Shown: positions 12,641 through 23,604 of the stretch, piece by piece | Numbering within the stretch: the stretch's first letter is position 1 | Layout: each line of letters starts with the position of its first letter | Assembly: GCA_030490835.1 (NCBI GenBank) | Contig: CM059971.1 | Location: 6,058,007-6,122,006, forward strand | Direction of reading: 5' to 3' | Length of the DNA: 64,000 nt | Origin: Annona cherimola | Lineage: Eukaryota; Streptophyta; Magnoliopsida; Magnoliales; Annonaceae | The notes under the pieces: model-generated | What the model saw: only the letters and a program-made list of their open reading frames with translations | Told to the model about the DNA's origin: nothing | Databases searched by the model: none | Program-made: the position numbers and the translations under genes

Positions 12641-14214
12641 TGAAAATATATTTGGCTATCCTTGATTTGGGCAATTTCTTTGTGATTTTCTGGTGTGTAA
12701 TGGAATTTGGATGGTGTTGGATTTGAGTAGTTAAGAAGGAGACTGGGGGATTTGAACATGCTAATTAATCAAGAGGGAGGCTGGTTGGATCTGATTGTAG
12801 CATTTTGACTTTCTCTTGCTGGCTGGAAGGAAGACAACTTCTACGGCCAGTATAGTAATCATTTATTGCAACAAGATTTCTGGAGTGGTTGCTCATCTTG
12901 GCGATTTTGATCGACACTTGTTAATTTTGCTAATTGGAAGAAGTATAACTACCGAATTTGGAGATGACGTAAAACGGTATAGGTGTAATAGGAAATTTTT
13001 TTTAAAAATGTTATGGATAGGTGAAATTTTGCTAACATTATAGAAATGAAAGGAATTAGAGCTAAAAGTTAAGGGTATAAAAGAAATTAAACCTAATAAT
13101 ACAAAGTGTAACAATTTGAATGGAATCAACATAGTAGTCAATTAGATGGGCTAAAAGTTAAGCGATATGATTTGATTGAAAGGTTTAATGGTAGTGGACT
13201 TATAGTTCTCCTCAAGAATATAATAAGATGGATGGAAACCAGATTAGGATGGAATGTAAGCTCTCCTTCTCTAAAAATAACTTTTTATTTTTTATTTCTA
13301 ATACAACTCATTTTCAATTTCAATACATCTTTTTTCATTTTTAATACATGGCAATATTTTTTCATCTTGCATTCATCTTTTTTTATTTATATTTTATAGT
13401 GAGTGTAGATGATGCATATTTGATAGAAGATCCTTCACTGGTATGATTTTTAATATTTTTGAAAAATTTGGAGCCATCAGGATGTAATTATTATAATTGT
13501 GAATATATATTATATTTAAATGTTTTATATTGATGTTAAATGTAATAATTAGCTTCTTATGTAAAGTATAATTGTCTAAGTGAGATTAGATGAATTTAAA
13601 TAGATGCGAATGAATTTAGCAGAGAGTGTTAGATTATGTAATATTTATCAGGTTTTGACTCGCCCAAGCATTCTAAATACAGGCGGTATTTTGCCGGATT
13701 TTAGTTAAAAAGATAGAACCAATGTGGGTTCTAAAGAAAATAAGAAAAATAGTTCGATTTTTCAGTCACCTTAAAAAAGCTTCCGCTCATATAAACGTGA
13801 AACTTTACTTTCATTTATAAACTTTACCACTTTAAAAGATCCGTGAAATAAGGTATCACGCGGAGGTGCACTCGTGGGTGAGGGTGTTGCACCTTATCTC
13901 ATCCATCTCTCAATGAATGGTCGTGGGAATAGAAAAATTATAATAGAAATATAAAAATTTGTATTAGAAATTGAAAAAACTATCATGAGAATTGAGAAAC
14001 TGTCTTAGGATGGAGGTAAGATTTCATAGAAGAATCTTGTATCCCTTGGAACATACCCTTCAACTTTAATAGTCGGTAGGGATTGAAATCACAAGCACCT
14101 CTTAAAGCCTAATACAAGGAACGTTGCTGGCATTCTAGGCAAGAGAATCCATAAACTGTTATTATCCACGTTCTTGTCAAAACACTCACGTTCTGAAGAG
14201 AAAATACAGTATTT
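12641..14214. other. Spacer between the two leader-like blocks
   Basis: No recognisable gene. AT-rich, with frames under 85 codons and no protein features. A short imperfect hairpin occurs near 13866-13898 (GGTGCAC...GTTGCACC). Confidence 0.4.
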
Positions 14215-15045
14215 ATTATTTAAATCGGGACATGATCTGCTCAACTGGGAGCAACTCATCCTTGATTATAGTATTTGATTAAGCAAGTGGACTTTTTTTT
14301 TTTTCTTTTTCCTTCTTTCTCTCGATGAGAGCGGACTATTGAACATGAGAAAGAGAGAGAGAGGGAGAGAGAGAGCGCAGAGCTTTGAGGCTAGGCTACT
14401 CTCAGAGACGAGAGACAGCTTTGAAAAGCTAAAAATTTCGTCTTCTTTAATTTGCAGAATACGGACGCACTTCCGAATCTGATCACTCGCCACTTTGCAA
14501 CCATATATTAGCAGGTGCAGTTGCCTCAATTCCTCTTTACATTGCATTGCTTTAGAGGCTAAGCTCAAAAAGAAAAAAATTTAATGCTACTGATCAGTAC
14601 TCTACTCCTGTAGATAATTTAGGTTGTATATTTGTTCTTTTTTTTTGTCACAAAATTCGTATATTTGTTCTTGATGTGTTAATAATCCTTGTTTCTTGTC
14701 AATCATTCTCTCTTTATTTCCCTTTCCTTCCATATATGGTTGCCCTTGCTTCATCAGTAAGCCCTCCCAAGATATTTTTTCTTTTTTTGGCTGTATCGAT
14801 AATTATTCAATACAACAAGCAATCTTTCCATTGTTTTCTTGAGATCTTTGTGTTCATGCCCTATGGTTTTTTACACAACTTGTATATATGCCTATAATTT
14901 AAAACGTATTATAAATTAAGCCTAAGAATTTTAAACTATTTGTTGTTATGCCTGTGATAAATGTTAATCACTTGATTTATACAAAATCGAAATGCTTTTT
15001 CATAAATCCTAATTATCCATTGTGTTTATTAATCTAAATTTAATT
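14215..15045 (+). repeat. Duplicated GA-rich leader-like block, copy 2
   Basis: Second copy of the 11960-12640 block, in the same orientation. After the shared AATTATTC...ATACAA segment it carries about 165 bp not present in copy 1 (about 14816-14980), then resumes with ACAAAATCGAAATGCTTTTT. That is a presence/absence insertion between paralogous copies. Confidence 0.65.
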
Positions 15046-16159
15046 AATTTAAAAGAACTTCTTTGATGAATAACTTCGTGGGCCCTAATAAATATAAATT
15101 ATATGAATTCTAATTATATCCCAACAAGATATCCAATCAAAGTTATTTTTGATATATTAAGAAAATTCTCATTAATAAGCCTAATGGATGGTTTGGATTA
15201 TCATAAAGCATCCTATTTTTTTATAAAAAAAGAAGTTTATGATCGCCATAAGTATAACTACAAATATTTTTTCAAAAAATTTTGGGTATATTTGCCATAA
15301 CATTCGAATCATAGGTATAAATACAAATTTTTATGAAAAATCCCAAGTAAGAGCACAAAAATCTCTATTTTTTGTACGTCGATTGGAAATTTAATTATGT
15401 TAAAATAATGAATATTAGAATATATAATCGGTAAATTTTTCAATAACTAGTGGGATACGCCAGAATGTATCTGATCATCTAGTTTCAAGGGGTCGATCGG
15501 GTGCTGTAGAGGTATACTGTAGAGATATGATGTACAAATACCCAAGTGACGAGTAAATTATTTCAGTATTTTTACTAAAATGATATTAGTAAATTCCAAT
15601 TCCAAATAGGAATCTGATTTGGTGCTGCCGAGAGCACCAAACCTCAGTAAATATGATCAACATAGATTTGTGCGGAAGTTTTTTACTGGTCTTTGGTCTT
15701 CACTTAGATATGTCCGCACGAATTTTTTCAAAAATTTTAAACTTCTCAATATGTGTTTTTTATTTTTAAATGAAAAGATACATTTTGATAAGTATAAAAA
15801 TTCTGAAAAATTGTGTGTACATATCTAAATGTGGTCCTTAGTTTTACACACCATTACCCTCACACGTTTTAACCGCTGGGAAATGATACACTTACAATTT
15901 CACTAAAGCTATGCACACATACATATATACAAAACTCCTTAATTAATATTAGAAGTTAGAGTGTATATTAGAGCATAGCCTATTGATTTGAAATTCTAAA
16001 CACCCGCCTAAGATCTTAGTATTGAGTTCAAATGGGAATCAAGGTAAGTAAAATTAGAGCTTAGGTCGCCTTTTTAAAAGGCATTTTCAAAGCTCGGGTT
16101 CAAATCCAACTTGATTTTAAATTGAGTTTTTTTTTTCTAATTTAATGCAAGATTGTGAA
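15046..16159. other. Unassigned intergenic sequence
   Basis: No coding region or RNA gene supported. A MITE-like GGTGCTGCCGAGAGCACCAAA hairpin lies near 15620-15640. Confidence 0.35.
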
Positions 16160-16599
16160 TGGAGGTGGGTTTATGTGTTCCTGAATTTCGTCTATTGTTG
16201 ATGGGGCCTATTTTAGTTAATGAAGCCAATCTTAATATTCAAATGAAATTCACATTGTTTAACATCATTGCGTTATCACGGAACAAAAATCACATTGTGG
16301 GGTCACATTTGCTTAAATTATATTCACACGTAGATTATGAAAAATGCTTATATCAATTCACATATGCATTATAGTGAAATAATATTTTGTATAAAAATTT
16401 ATTTGCATCATATTTTAAATGGCTTAGATGTTGAAGATATTATTTTTAAGTTTCAAATTAATATAAAATTAAACAATTAACATTTTACACATTTTCCAGA
16501 TGTAGCCCAAACACATCTTTGATTTTACATGCAATGGAGCGAGTGAACTTAAATAGAATCTGACCCTATTTATAAAGAGTATATAACCCAAAAAGCTTT

Positions 16600-17060
16600 G
16601 ATCTTATTTAATTATCTTTTTGGAAAGGAGGCTAACGCCTAATAGTTTTATTCAAAAAAGAATCTAAAGTCATAGAAATGTTAGCCTATACTAGCTAATA
16701 TTTATTCTATCATAAGCTAAAATATCATGATTATCTCTATTCCTAAAAACAGGTCATGAATATCTAGTCGAGCTTTTAAAAGTCTATGGCACCTTAAGGG
16801 CAAGCAAAATTCACTAATCAATCTGCTACTTAATTACCTCCTCTGTAAATGTGGTGGAGTTTGATATGCAAATTTCAAATAAGTAAATCTTTGCACCGGC
16901 TTAATAATGTTTTATACGGATATGAGATTGAATCACCAGTTGTAAGTAAACTTCAATTATTTAGTCTTTGAACTCCCAGTTCCATGTCCAAAATGAGCTT
17001 TATTTATACCAAACATATATTAGTGTTCTAAGTCATACCTAAATACAGGGTCTAAAGTGT
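16600..17060 (-). pseudogene. LINE 3' end with RNase H C-terminus (copy C)
   Basis: This is the paralogous counterpart of 2400-2880. The minus strand again encodes a NLHIKLHHIYRGGN-like stretch followed by VADWLVNFACPL, with an in-frame stop, then the GGCGTTAGCCTCC tail (plus strand about 16625-16640). It is inactive. Confidence 0.55.
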
Positions 17061-18391
17061 AGAAAATTCTATATAATATAATGAAGAAGAAAATATTACT
17101 CTTTAAATATTGAATAGTCGCAAAATTAAATAAATTAATTTGGTGCTTTGTAGATGACGTAAATTCTCATCATAAATAATATTAAGAATTAATTATTTTG
17201 TATTGAAAAAATAGAAAAAATTATAAAACATAAAATAATGTTTAAAAAGATCAGTTTGCATATATTTTTAAATATATTTAAATAATTTGTATATATTTAC
17301 AAATATACCCGCGCCATGAGGACTAGCGAAATATTTACAATTATGTAAAACTATATGAGATTATTGTAATTTTTGAAATTAACTGAGTATATTTATAATA
17401 ATGTTCAAACTATGTGGGTATATTTGCAAATTACTCATTTATTTTAACATCGTTAATTTTGAGATTTTAAAAATCATAATGACAACGAACTGATTCCTTT
17501 AATGTGACGAATTTTTCAAAGAAGCTTTTGACATTGCATAGTGCTCTTCTTATATATTTCTATTATAGTATAAGAATTTTAATTTTTACTATATTTTTCT
17601 TCAGATTTTGAAAAAACTACACTAAGGCACTATTTAATAATGAAGAAAAAAGGGAGAAAATTATATGAAAAGATCTTTAAAAAGTGAGAAGAAGATGTGA
17701 TAGAGTAGCAAAGAAAAAAAAGATAACATTGATAGAATGGTTATACGTAAAGTTGTAAAAAAATCATTAGAATATACAAGTGACGATAGTAGAAGAAAGA
17801 AGATATTTAGGCAGTTGAAACTACATGTGACATCAAAATGATACAGAAAGTGGACATTTTTTGTCTTTATCAATGAGCGGACCCCAAATCTTATTTATTT
17901 CACTATGGAATTAAAAAAAAAGTTTGATACTTTTAACGTGTTTGTTTTTTCTTTTATTAGTTTGAATATTATTTATTGTGGGAATTTGCAAACTCTTAAA
18001 TACGCCAAATTGATTTATTTATTTAAGGAATATTTTAGAAAACTAATTTTTTTGATATATTTAATAAAATAAAAAATAAATTTTTAATAATATTGATTAT
18101 TGAAATTTGAAAAATCTAAAGGACACAATGATTTTTTTTTTTGTCTTACAATGTCACATCTCATTTCAACTTATATTACAAATCAAGCTCGAAAATTCGT
18201 AGTCTTATTTAATCTTACAATATCTTACAAATCCAACTCTAGTGCCTTTATAATTTTTTTCTACTATCAACATCAAAGAAGAGGCCAAAAGCTTCAAACA
18301 CCGAAGACAATAGCTACCACTTAGTGGCTTATGTGTTAAAGTTTTGATACCAATTGGGATAAACCGCAGAGCAACATATGATGATTATTTA

Positions 18392-18698
18392 GGATTCTGA
18401 GTCGGTGCTCTGAAAAGATTGAGCCTCAATGCTCCCAGGCGCATACAACTACTTTTTTATTTTTTTGAAAATTTTTCAAGAACTTCTTAATCTAAATGAT
18501 TTTTTTACTAAAATTACCAAAATGCCACTGATTTTTAAAAATCTAAAATAAATATCTAAAAATCTCCAAAAATGATAAAAATTAGTATACATATTAAACA
18601 CACTTAGATTAACATTTGTATAAAAAGTTTTCAAAAAAAATTAAAAAATAGGTGTATGCGCAGGAGCATTAAGTCCCGGGAGCACCGGATCAGAATCC
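18392..18698. mobile_element. MULE-like MITE with perfect 9-bp target duplication
   Basis: The element starts GGATTCTGAGTCGGTGCTC and ends GAGCACCGGATCAGAATCC, 19-bp terminal inverted repeats with two mismatches. It is flanked on both sides by GATTATTTA (18383-18391 and 18699-18707). The matching empty site is seen in copy B near 7990 (AATGATTATTTAGTGTGATAA) and copy A near 4360. Length, foldback interior and 9-bp duplication indicate a non-autonomous Mutator-type element that arrived after the block duplicated. Confidence 0.88.
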
Positions 18699-19379
18699 GA
18701 TTATTTAATGTGATAAATATTTGAAAAATAAAATTTTGAATTTAATATATTTTCATTCTTTGCATTTTAGATTCTAGGGTAATGAGTTTTAGAAAAATAA
18801 TTTTTTATATGTTGAAGATATTTTTTGATATCAACTCCAAATTAATTTATTTATCTAAAGAATATTTTAGAAAACTAATTTTGAAGATATTTTTTGTATT
18901 TTTATAATACAAGAAAATAAAATTTTTAAAAATATTTGTTATTAAAATTTGCAAAAACTAAAGGACACGAAATGACTATTTTGTGTGATAAAGATTTTAA
19001 AAAATAATTTTTTAGATTCAATATATTTTCATTCATTATGTTTTAGATTCTGAGGTACTGATTTAATATTTGCCATAACCTAGAAAGTTCTATCCTTATT
19101 CTTGGGATTTCTAATTAAAAATATTTAAAAATCATTTATTATGTTTAGAATATCTTGTTGTATTACTATAAAAAATAATTGTCCTAGAAAACTTATATTT
19201 TGCAAAAAAATTTTGCTTTTTGAATCCATACTTCTTTCAATGACAACAAATTTAATTTTATGTCGGTTAAAATTTTTTTATTGGAATATCATATTTACTT
19301 GATTGCTTCGGTTGTACTTTGATTACAATTGATTATTTAGTTAAGAAAACTTGGTTTTTTTAGTTGCAATATTTGATTG

Positions 19380-19650
19380 AGGGTGTATTTAAGAAGTGAT
19401 GAAATTTTTGAAGAAAAGTTTTGAATGTAAAAGTTTTCGAAATAAAATAATGTGATAGGAATATGAGTAATAATGGAGAATAAAGATAATAAAGTTAAAA
19501 TAGATAAGTTAGTTAAATAGGTAGTTGTGAAAAAATGATTGTAAATTAGGATAGTTTATATAGGAATATATTAAAAATAATTAAAAAAGGATAATTTTAG
19601 AAAGAAAAACTTTAGATTAAAAAGTTTTATCATAAAACAAACCCACCCTA
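19380..19650 (+). mobile_element. AT-rich MITE of the recurrent TAGTTGT family
   Basis: Inserted in copy C relative to copy A (compare about 5185-5205). Ends are GGGTGTATTTAAG and AAACCCACCCT, giving short inverted termini. The interior shares GTTAGTTAAATAGGTAGTTGT-type sequence with 57955-58210 and 62158-62430. Confidence 0.55.
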
Positions 19651-19954
19651 CGTGTAAATATAGCCAATAATGATGTTTAATATACCTATTAAACTTCGGT
19701 TGTAAAAAATAATAAAATTTTGGTTGCAAATTTAGATACGTTTGGCCAAATGGGGTCAAAATATTAATTTCCCTGTAAAAAGTTGGTGAAGTGGTGTAAC
19801 CCATCCATTTTTCTTACTTATGATTGATAGAACATTTATTTCACTTATTGTCTCAGTATAGTTTATAATGTAAGGACATTATTTTATGATTTTGATTATT
19901 TCTAACTGCACCAAAAACTTCAATTAATAATTTTAATTAAAGTCTGACGTGGGC

Positions 19955-19961
19955 TATAAAA
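19955..19961 (+). promoter_or_regulatory. Candidate TATA box for the CNL gene
   Basis: TATAAAA lies about 245 bp upstream of the chosen start codon. The region is AT-rich, so a chance match is possible. Confidence 0.35.
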
Positions 19962-20200
19962 ATTAAATGATTTAAAAGTGGACGTTAAGCGATAAAAACG
20001 TTTTTATCATTAAGGCGAATTAAAAACTTTCTTAAGCATTAAAACCATTTAAAATGCAATTTTATTACATTTTAATGTCCATGCAAATGAATGCAAGTGA
20101 ATTTCAAATAAAAAAGAAGAAGCATTTATTTGTTTACGTTTCAAAGTGCAGCAGTGGACAGAGAAGGAAAACAGGGAGCCTTTCTCTCCTGTTTGCGTAC

Positions 20201-23200
20201 ATGGCGGATGCAATCGTCACAGTTGCTATCGAGAAGCTCACTGACGTGCTTGTGCAGCAGTTAGCACTATTCGCAGGAGCAACTAATGAGCTTCGAAAAA
20301 TTCGGCAGTCATTAAAACATATCGAAGCCGTTCTCCGTGATTTTGAGAGCATGCAAGTCACCCAAGAAGAAGTCCGCCTCTGGTTGTCAGAACTCAGACA
20401 AGTTGCTTACGATATCGAGGACTTGATTGATGAGCACCTTGAAAATGATGCAAGTGACCGTGGAAACTGGGAACATGCTGCTACTTGCTTGCCTTCACCT
20501 CTCACTTGCTTCCATCGTGGTGTCTCTCGTTACCAGCTTGGGAGAAGTGTACAAGAAATGAGGGAGAGGTTAGATCAGATTGCTAAGGATAAAGAGCAGT
20601 TCAGCATCAGCCAGAGGAGCAGTTCCAGTGATAGCACGAGGCCAGTAAGCAGTTCGCGTATGAAAGAACAAGTGATCGGCAGGGATGACGACGAAAAATC
20701 TGTGTTAAGCAGGTTGCTGGGTGGAATTAGCTGTACAGGTGATGTTGATGAGCGGCAACCGCAACCGTTGGTAGGTGAACATCTACACTCGGGGAGTACA
20801 AGTACTGGCAGTAAGGGAGAGGATATGCGGTTACGGCTGTTGGTGAGTGAAAGCAGCAGTACTGGGGATGACGATGGGCAGCAGCAGCAGCAGCAGCAGC
20901 AACAGTTGGTTGGTGCAAGCAGCAAGAGTTCCGAGGATGAGGATGAGCAACAGCAGCAGCAGTTGGTGGGTGCAGGCACTAGTACTGGGGATGAGAATGG
21001 GCAGCAGCAGGAGGAAGTTGTTTCAGTGATTGCTATACTTGGCATTGGGGGACTAGGAAAAACCACTCTTGCTCGGAAAATCTACAACCATGACAGTGTG
21101 CGACGACATTTTAAAGATGCATTGTGTTGGATCTCTGTCTCAGAGAATTTTGATGAGAAAAGAATTATGAAAGCAGTCATAGAACAAGTAAAAAGGCAAA
21201 GCACTTCACTCTCTGAGCCCGAGGCACTGCAAAATGAAATTGAATTAGCATTGAAAGGGAGACGTTTCCTACTTGTCCTTGATGACGTGTGGAATGTCCG
21301 TGAAAGCAAGTGGAACGCATTGCAACCATGTCTAGCGAGTGGTGCTCCAGGAAGCAAAATTTTGGTCACGACCCGTCTTCAGATGGTGGCAAAAGAAACC
21401 ATGAAGGCTGCCTACATCCATCATCTAAAGGGTCTATCAAATTATAATTCTTGGAATCTGTTCCGGACGATTGCTTTGGATCGGAGGGACGAACATGAAT
21501 ATTCGCAATTGGAGAACCTGGGCAGGGAAATTGTGAGAAAATGCAAAGGAGTGCCTCTTTCTATAAAAACCATGGGAATCCTAATGAGTTCAAAGTGGAC
21601 AATAGAAGATTGGCAGAACATATTGAATAGTAATATTTGGTCCTTTCCAGAATTTGAAAATGGTATTTTACCAGCATTATGGTTGAGCTATCATAATCTC
21701 CCTTCACAATTAAAACAATGCTTTGTGTATTGCTCGATATATCAAAAAGGTTCGGTCATGTATAAGGATGAGCTGGTTAGAATGTGGATTGCGCAGGGTT
21801 TCATTCGGCAACAAGGAAATAGATCCATTGAAGCAATTGGGGGTGAGTATGTTGATGCTTTAGTGGAATGGTCCATGCTCCAGCAAGTTGGTAAGAATAA
21901 GAGAGGAAAGACAATCAGTTGCAAAATACATGACCTCCTTCATGATTTAGCTAGATTCATTGCGAAGGATGAAATCTACACAACTACTATCAGCAATAAC
22001 GATGAGCAGTTAGCGCAAAGCCCTAGTAACAATCTCCGCCACAAATGCTTGTATTTTGCTTATCATTATGATATGTCAATTACCGTTCCAATTGTTTTTA
22101 GGGGAGCGAAGAAGCTGCGGACGCTCTGGCTCTACGGAGTTGATGGATTAGGCAATGTCTTCGTCAACTTCCTCCTTCAAGCACAGTTTCTTAGGGTTCT
22201 GGTCTTAAGGGGTTTTATGCCTTCTAAATTCTCTGATTCAGATATAGTAAAGTTGCTAAATGCCATTGGAAAATTGAAACACTTGAGATATTTGGATGTT
22301 TCTGGTTTAAACATGAAGGAGTTGCCAGAAGTAGTGACCCAACATCGTAATTTGCACACCTTTAACCTCACTTGCTGTCGTCAATTGAAAAAGCTTCCAA
22401 GTGACATAGGAAAAATTGTTAGCTTGAGATATCTTGAAATTAAAGGAACAAATAGCCTTGAGTATTTGCCTCGAGGGTTAGGTAATCTTAGTGACCTCCG
22501 AAGCTTATGTAAGTTTATAGTGGGTGGAGTTGGAGGATGCAGCATTGATGAGCTGAAACAGCTCAACTCTCTCCAAGAAAGTCTTGAAATCGAACACCTG
22601 GAGAGGGTGCCAAGTAAAGCAGCAGCACAGGAAGCACAACTCTTGAATAAACAACACCTTAGCAGATTGGTTCTCAGGACTTTAGGAAGAGATGATGTAG
22701 AGAATGAAAGAACAAAGAGTGTTCTTGAAGGCCGGTTACCACGTTATGACCAAAAACTTCTTGAAGGTTTGTGGTCTCATGGGAAACTGGAAGAGGAACT
22801 AGAGGGTTTGTGTGCTCCTGATAACTTAGAAGAGGTATTTGATGGTTTGCGGCCTCATGGTAACTTAGAAGAGCTGGAAGTATGCAGATATACAGGTTCC
22901 AAGTTGCCGAGTTGGATCAACGAAATACCATGTCTAAAGATATTGCGGCTTCGCATTTGCCCGAAGTTAAAGGAGTTGTTGCATCATGCCAATGCTTCTC
23001 TAACACATCTAATGATTGAGGATTGTGATGCAATTGAAGGTTTAGAAAGCTCCTCTTTTCACTCCCTTGAAAATCTTACACTGATTAATAGCAGCAAATT
23101 TTTGTCCAAAGGTTTGCCTTATCTGTCAAGGCTCAAGACATTGGAGATTCACATATATAAAAATGAAACACTCCCGAATGAAGGCTGGGAGCAGCTGGAG

Positions 23201-23545
23201 AAATTGCAGAATGTTAAAATTACACATTGCAATAAGTTAAAATCCTTGCCTAATTGGCTGATGTGTATCATCCAACTGCAGTATCTTCATATCTCCTATT
23301 GTGACAAATTGGAATCATTGCCTGAGATTTTGAGGAAACTTGAGCTCAATTACTTAGAGATCTGGGAATGCAAGGCAATGCGTTCACTGCCTGCGGGGCT
23401 TCGTATCCTTCTTGGACTCCAAGGATTGTCTATTGATGGTTGTCCACTGCTGTCAGATAGGTGCAAGATAGATGGAGGTGAGGATTGGCCCAAAATTTCG
23501 CACATCCCCTATATCAGCGTTAATGGCAAATGTATAAAAAAATAA
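20201..23545 (+). CDS. CC-NB-ARC-LRR (CNL) immune receptor, MADA-like
   Basis: Intronless frame of 1114 codons for an intracellular NLR, the class that detects pathogen effectors and triggers defence. The N-terminus MADAIVTVAIEKL fits the MADA helix of resistosome-forming CNLs, including an acidic residue at position 11. The coiled coil carries an EDVID-type motif (YDIEDLIDE). NB-ARC has VIGR at 158-161, P-loop GIGGLGKTT from 281, kinase-2 LLVLDDVW (Asp361-Asp362), GVPL at 450, CFVYCSIY and an IHD version of MHD at 576-578. LRRs follow to near residue 1095. The first ATG of the open frame is 20054, but 20201 is preferred because the MADA helix must be N-terminal. About 95 extra Gln/Asp/Glu-rich residues sit between VIGR and the P-loop. 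No break was found, so it is probably functional. AATAAA overlaps the stop codon. Confidence 0.95.
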   Translation: MADAIVTVAIEKLTDVLVQQLALFAGATNELRKIRQSLKHIEAVLRDFESMQVTQEEVRLWLSELRQVAYDIEDLIDEHLENDASDRGNWEHAATCLPSPLTCFHRGVSRYQLGRSVQEMRERLDQIAKDKEQFSISQRSSSSDSTRPVSSSRMKEQVIGRDDDEKSVLSRLLGGISCTGDVDERQPQPLVGEHLHSGSTSTGSKGEDMRLRLLVSESSSTGDDDGQQQQQQQQQLVGASSKSSEDEDEQQQQQLVGAGTSTGDENGQQQEEVVSVIAILGIGGLGKTTLARKIYNHDSVRRHFKDALCWISVSENFDEKRIMKAVIEQVKRQSTSLSEPEALQNEIELALKGRRFLLVLDDVWNVRESKWNALQPCLASGAPGSKILVTTRLQMVAKETMKAAYIHHLKGLSNYNSWNLFRTIALDRRDEHEYSQLENLGREIVRKCKGVPLSIKTMGILMSSKWTIEDWQNILNSNIWSFPEFENGILPALWLSYHNLPSQLKQCFVYCSIYQKGSVMYKDELVRMWIAQGFIRQQGNRSIEAIGGEYVDALVEWSMLQQVGKNKRGKTISCKIHDLLHDLARFIAKDEIYTTTISNNDEQLAQSPSNNLRHKCLYFAYHYDMSITVPIVFRGAKKLRTLWLYGVDGLGNVFVNFLLQAQFLRVLVLRGFMPSKFSDSDIVKLLNAIGKLKHLRYLDVSGLNMKELPEVVTQHRNLHTFNLTCCRQLKKLPSDIGKIVSLRYLEIKGTNSLEYLPRGLGNLSDLRSLCKFIVGGVGGCSIDELKQLNSLQESLEIEHLERVPSKAAAQEAQLLNKQHLSRLVLRTLGRDDVENERTKSVLEGRLPRYDQKLLEGLWSHGKLEEELEGLCAPDNLEEVFDGLRPHGNLEELEVCRYTGSKLPSWINEIPCLKILRLRICPKLKELLHHANASLTHLMIEDCDAIEGLESSSFHSLENLTLINSSKFLSKGLPYLSRLKTLEIHIYKNETLPNEGWEQLEKLQNVKITHCNKLKSLPNWLMCIIQLQYLHISYCDKLESLPEILRKLELNYLEIWECKAMRSLPAGLRILLGLQGLSIDGCPLLSDRCKIDGGEDWPKISHIPYISVNGKCIKK
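20738..21025 (+). repeat. In-frame Gln/Asp/Glu repeat in the CC/NB linker
   Basis: The sequence encodes about five imperfect units of 17-23 residues, each built as STGD/E, acidic residues, a Gln run and LVGA or a relative. Gln runs are nine (227-235), five (250-254) and three (268-270) residues long. The longest is (CAG)7 CAA CAG at 20879-20905. The last unit grades into the VVSVIAI strand before the P-loop, suggesting the array grew from native linker sequence. Confidence 0.9.
22759..22878 (+). repeat. In-frame triplicated EGL-NLEE segment in the LRR
   Basis: Three successive units of about 14 codons read LLEGLWSHGKLEEE, LEGLCAPDNLEEV and FDGLRPHGNLEEL. Related CNLs usually have one such segment (a GL.PH.NL.EL motif) between LRRs, so this looks like a small in-frame expansion. 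Confidence 0.75.
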
Positions 23546-23581
23546 AACAGGTATCCCATGAGCTTCCGATTCCCATCAGGT

Positions 23582-23604
23582 TCTCTCTCTCTCTCTCTCT
23601 CTCT
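23582..23604 (+). repeat. (CT)n microsatellite in the CNL 3' flank
   Basis: An uninterrupted CT tract 36 bp past the CNL stop codon, probably within the 3' UTR. Confidence 0.9.

Larger units (their letters stand above)
16160..19872 (+). repeat. Long duplicated block, copy C, upstream of the CNL
   Basis: This is collinear with copy A (955-5875) but shorter. It lacks the 60-bp tandem array and other segments, and it has gained a 307-bp MULE-like MITE (18392-18698) and an AT-rich MITE (about 19380-19650). It ends about 80 bp before the putative CNL TATA box, so the CNL promoter lies in or just outside the block edge. Confidence 0.6.

Noticed and set aside
13172..13399. 75-codon frame
   Set aside because: AT-rich hydrophobic chance frame without motif or duplication support.
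16090..16110. B-box-like GGTTCAAATCC as a SINE or tRNA
   Set aside because: No convincing A box about 30-40 bp upstream, no tRNA fold and no target duplication.
20575..21066. Long Cys/Ser-rich frame on the minus strand opposite the CNL
   Set aside because: It is the antisense of the CAG/GAT repeat linker; low-complexity poly-Cys is a by-product of that repeat.
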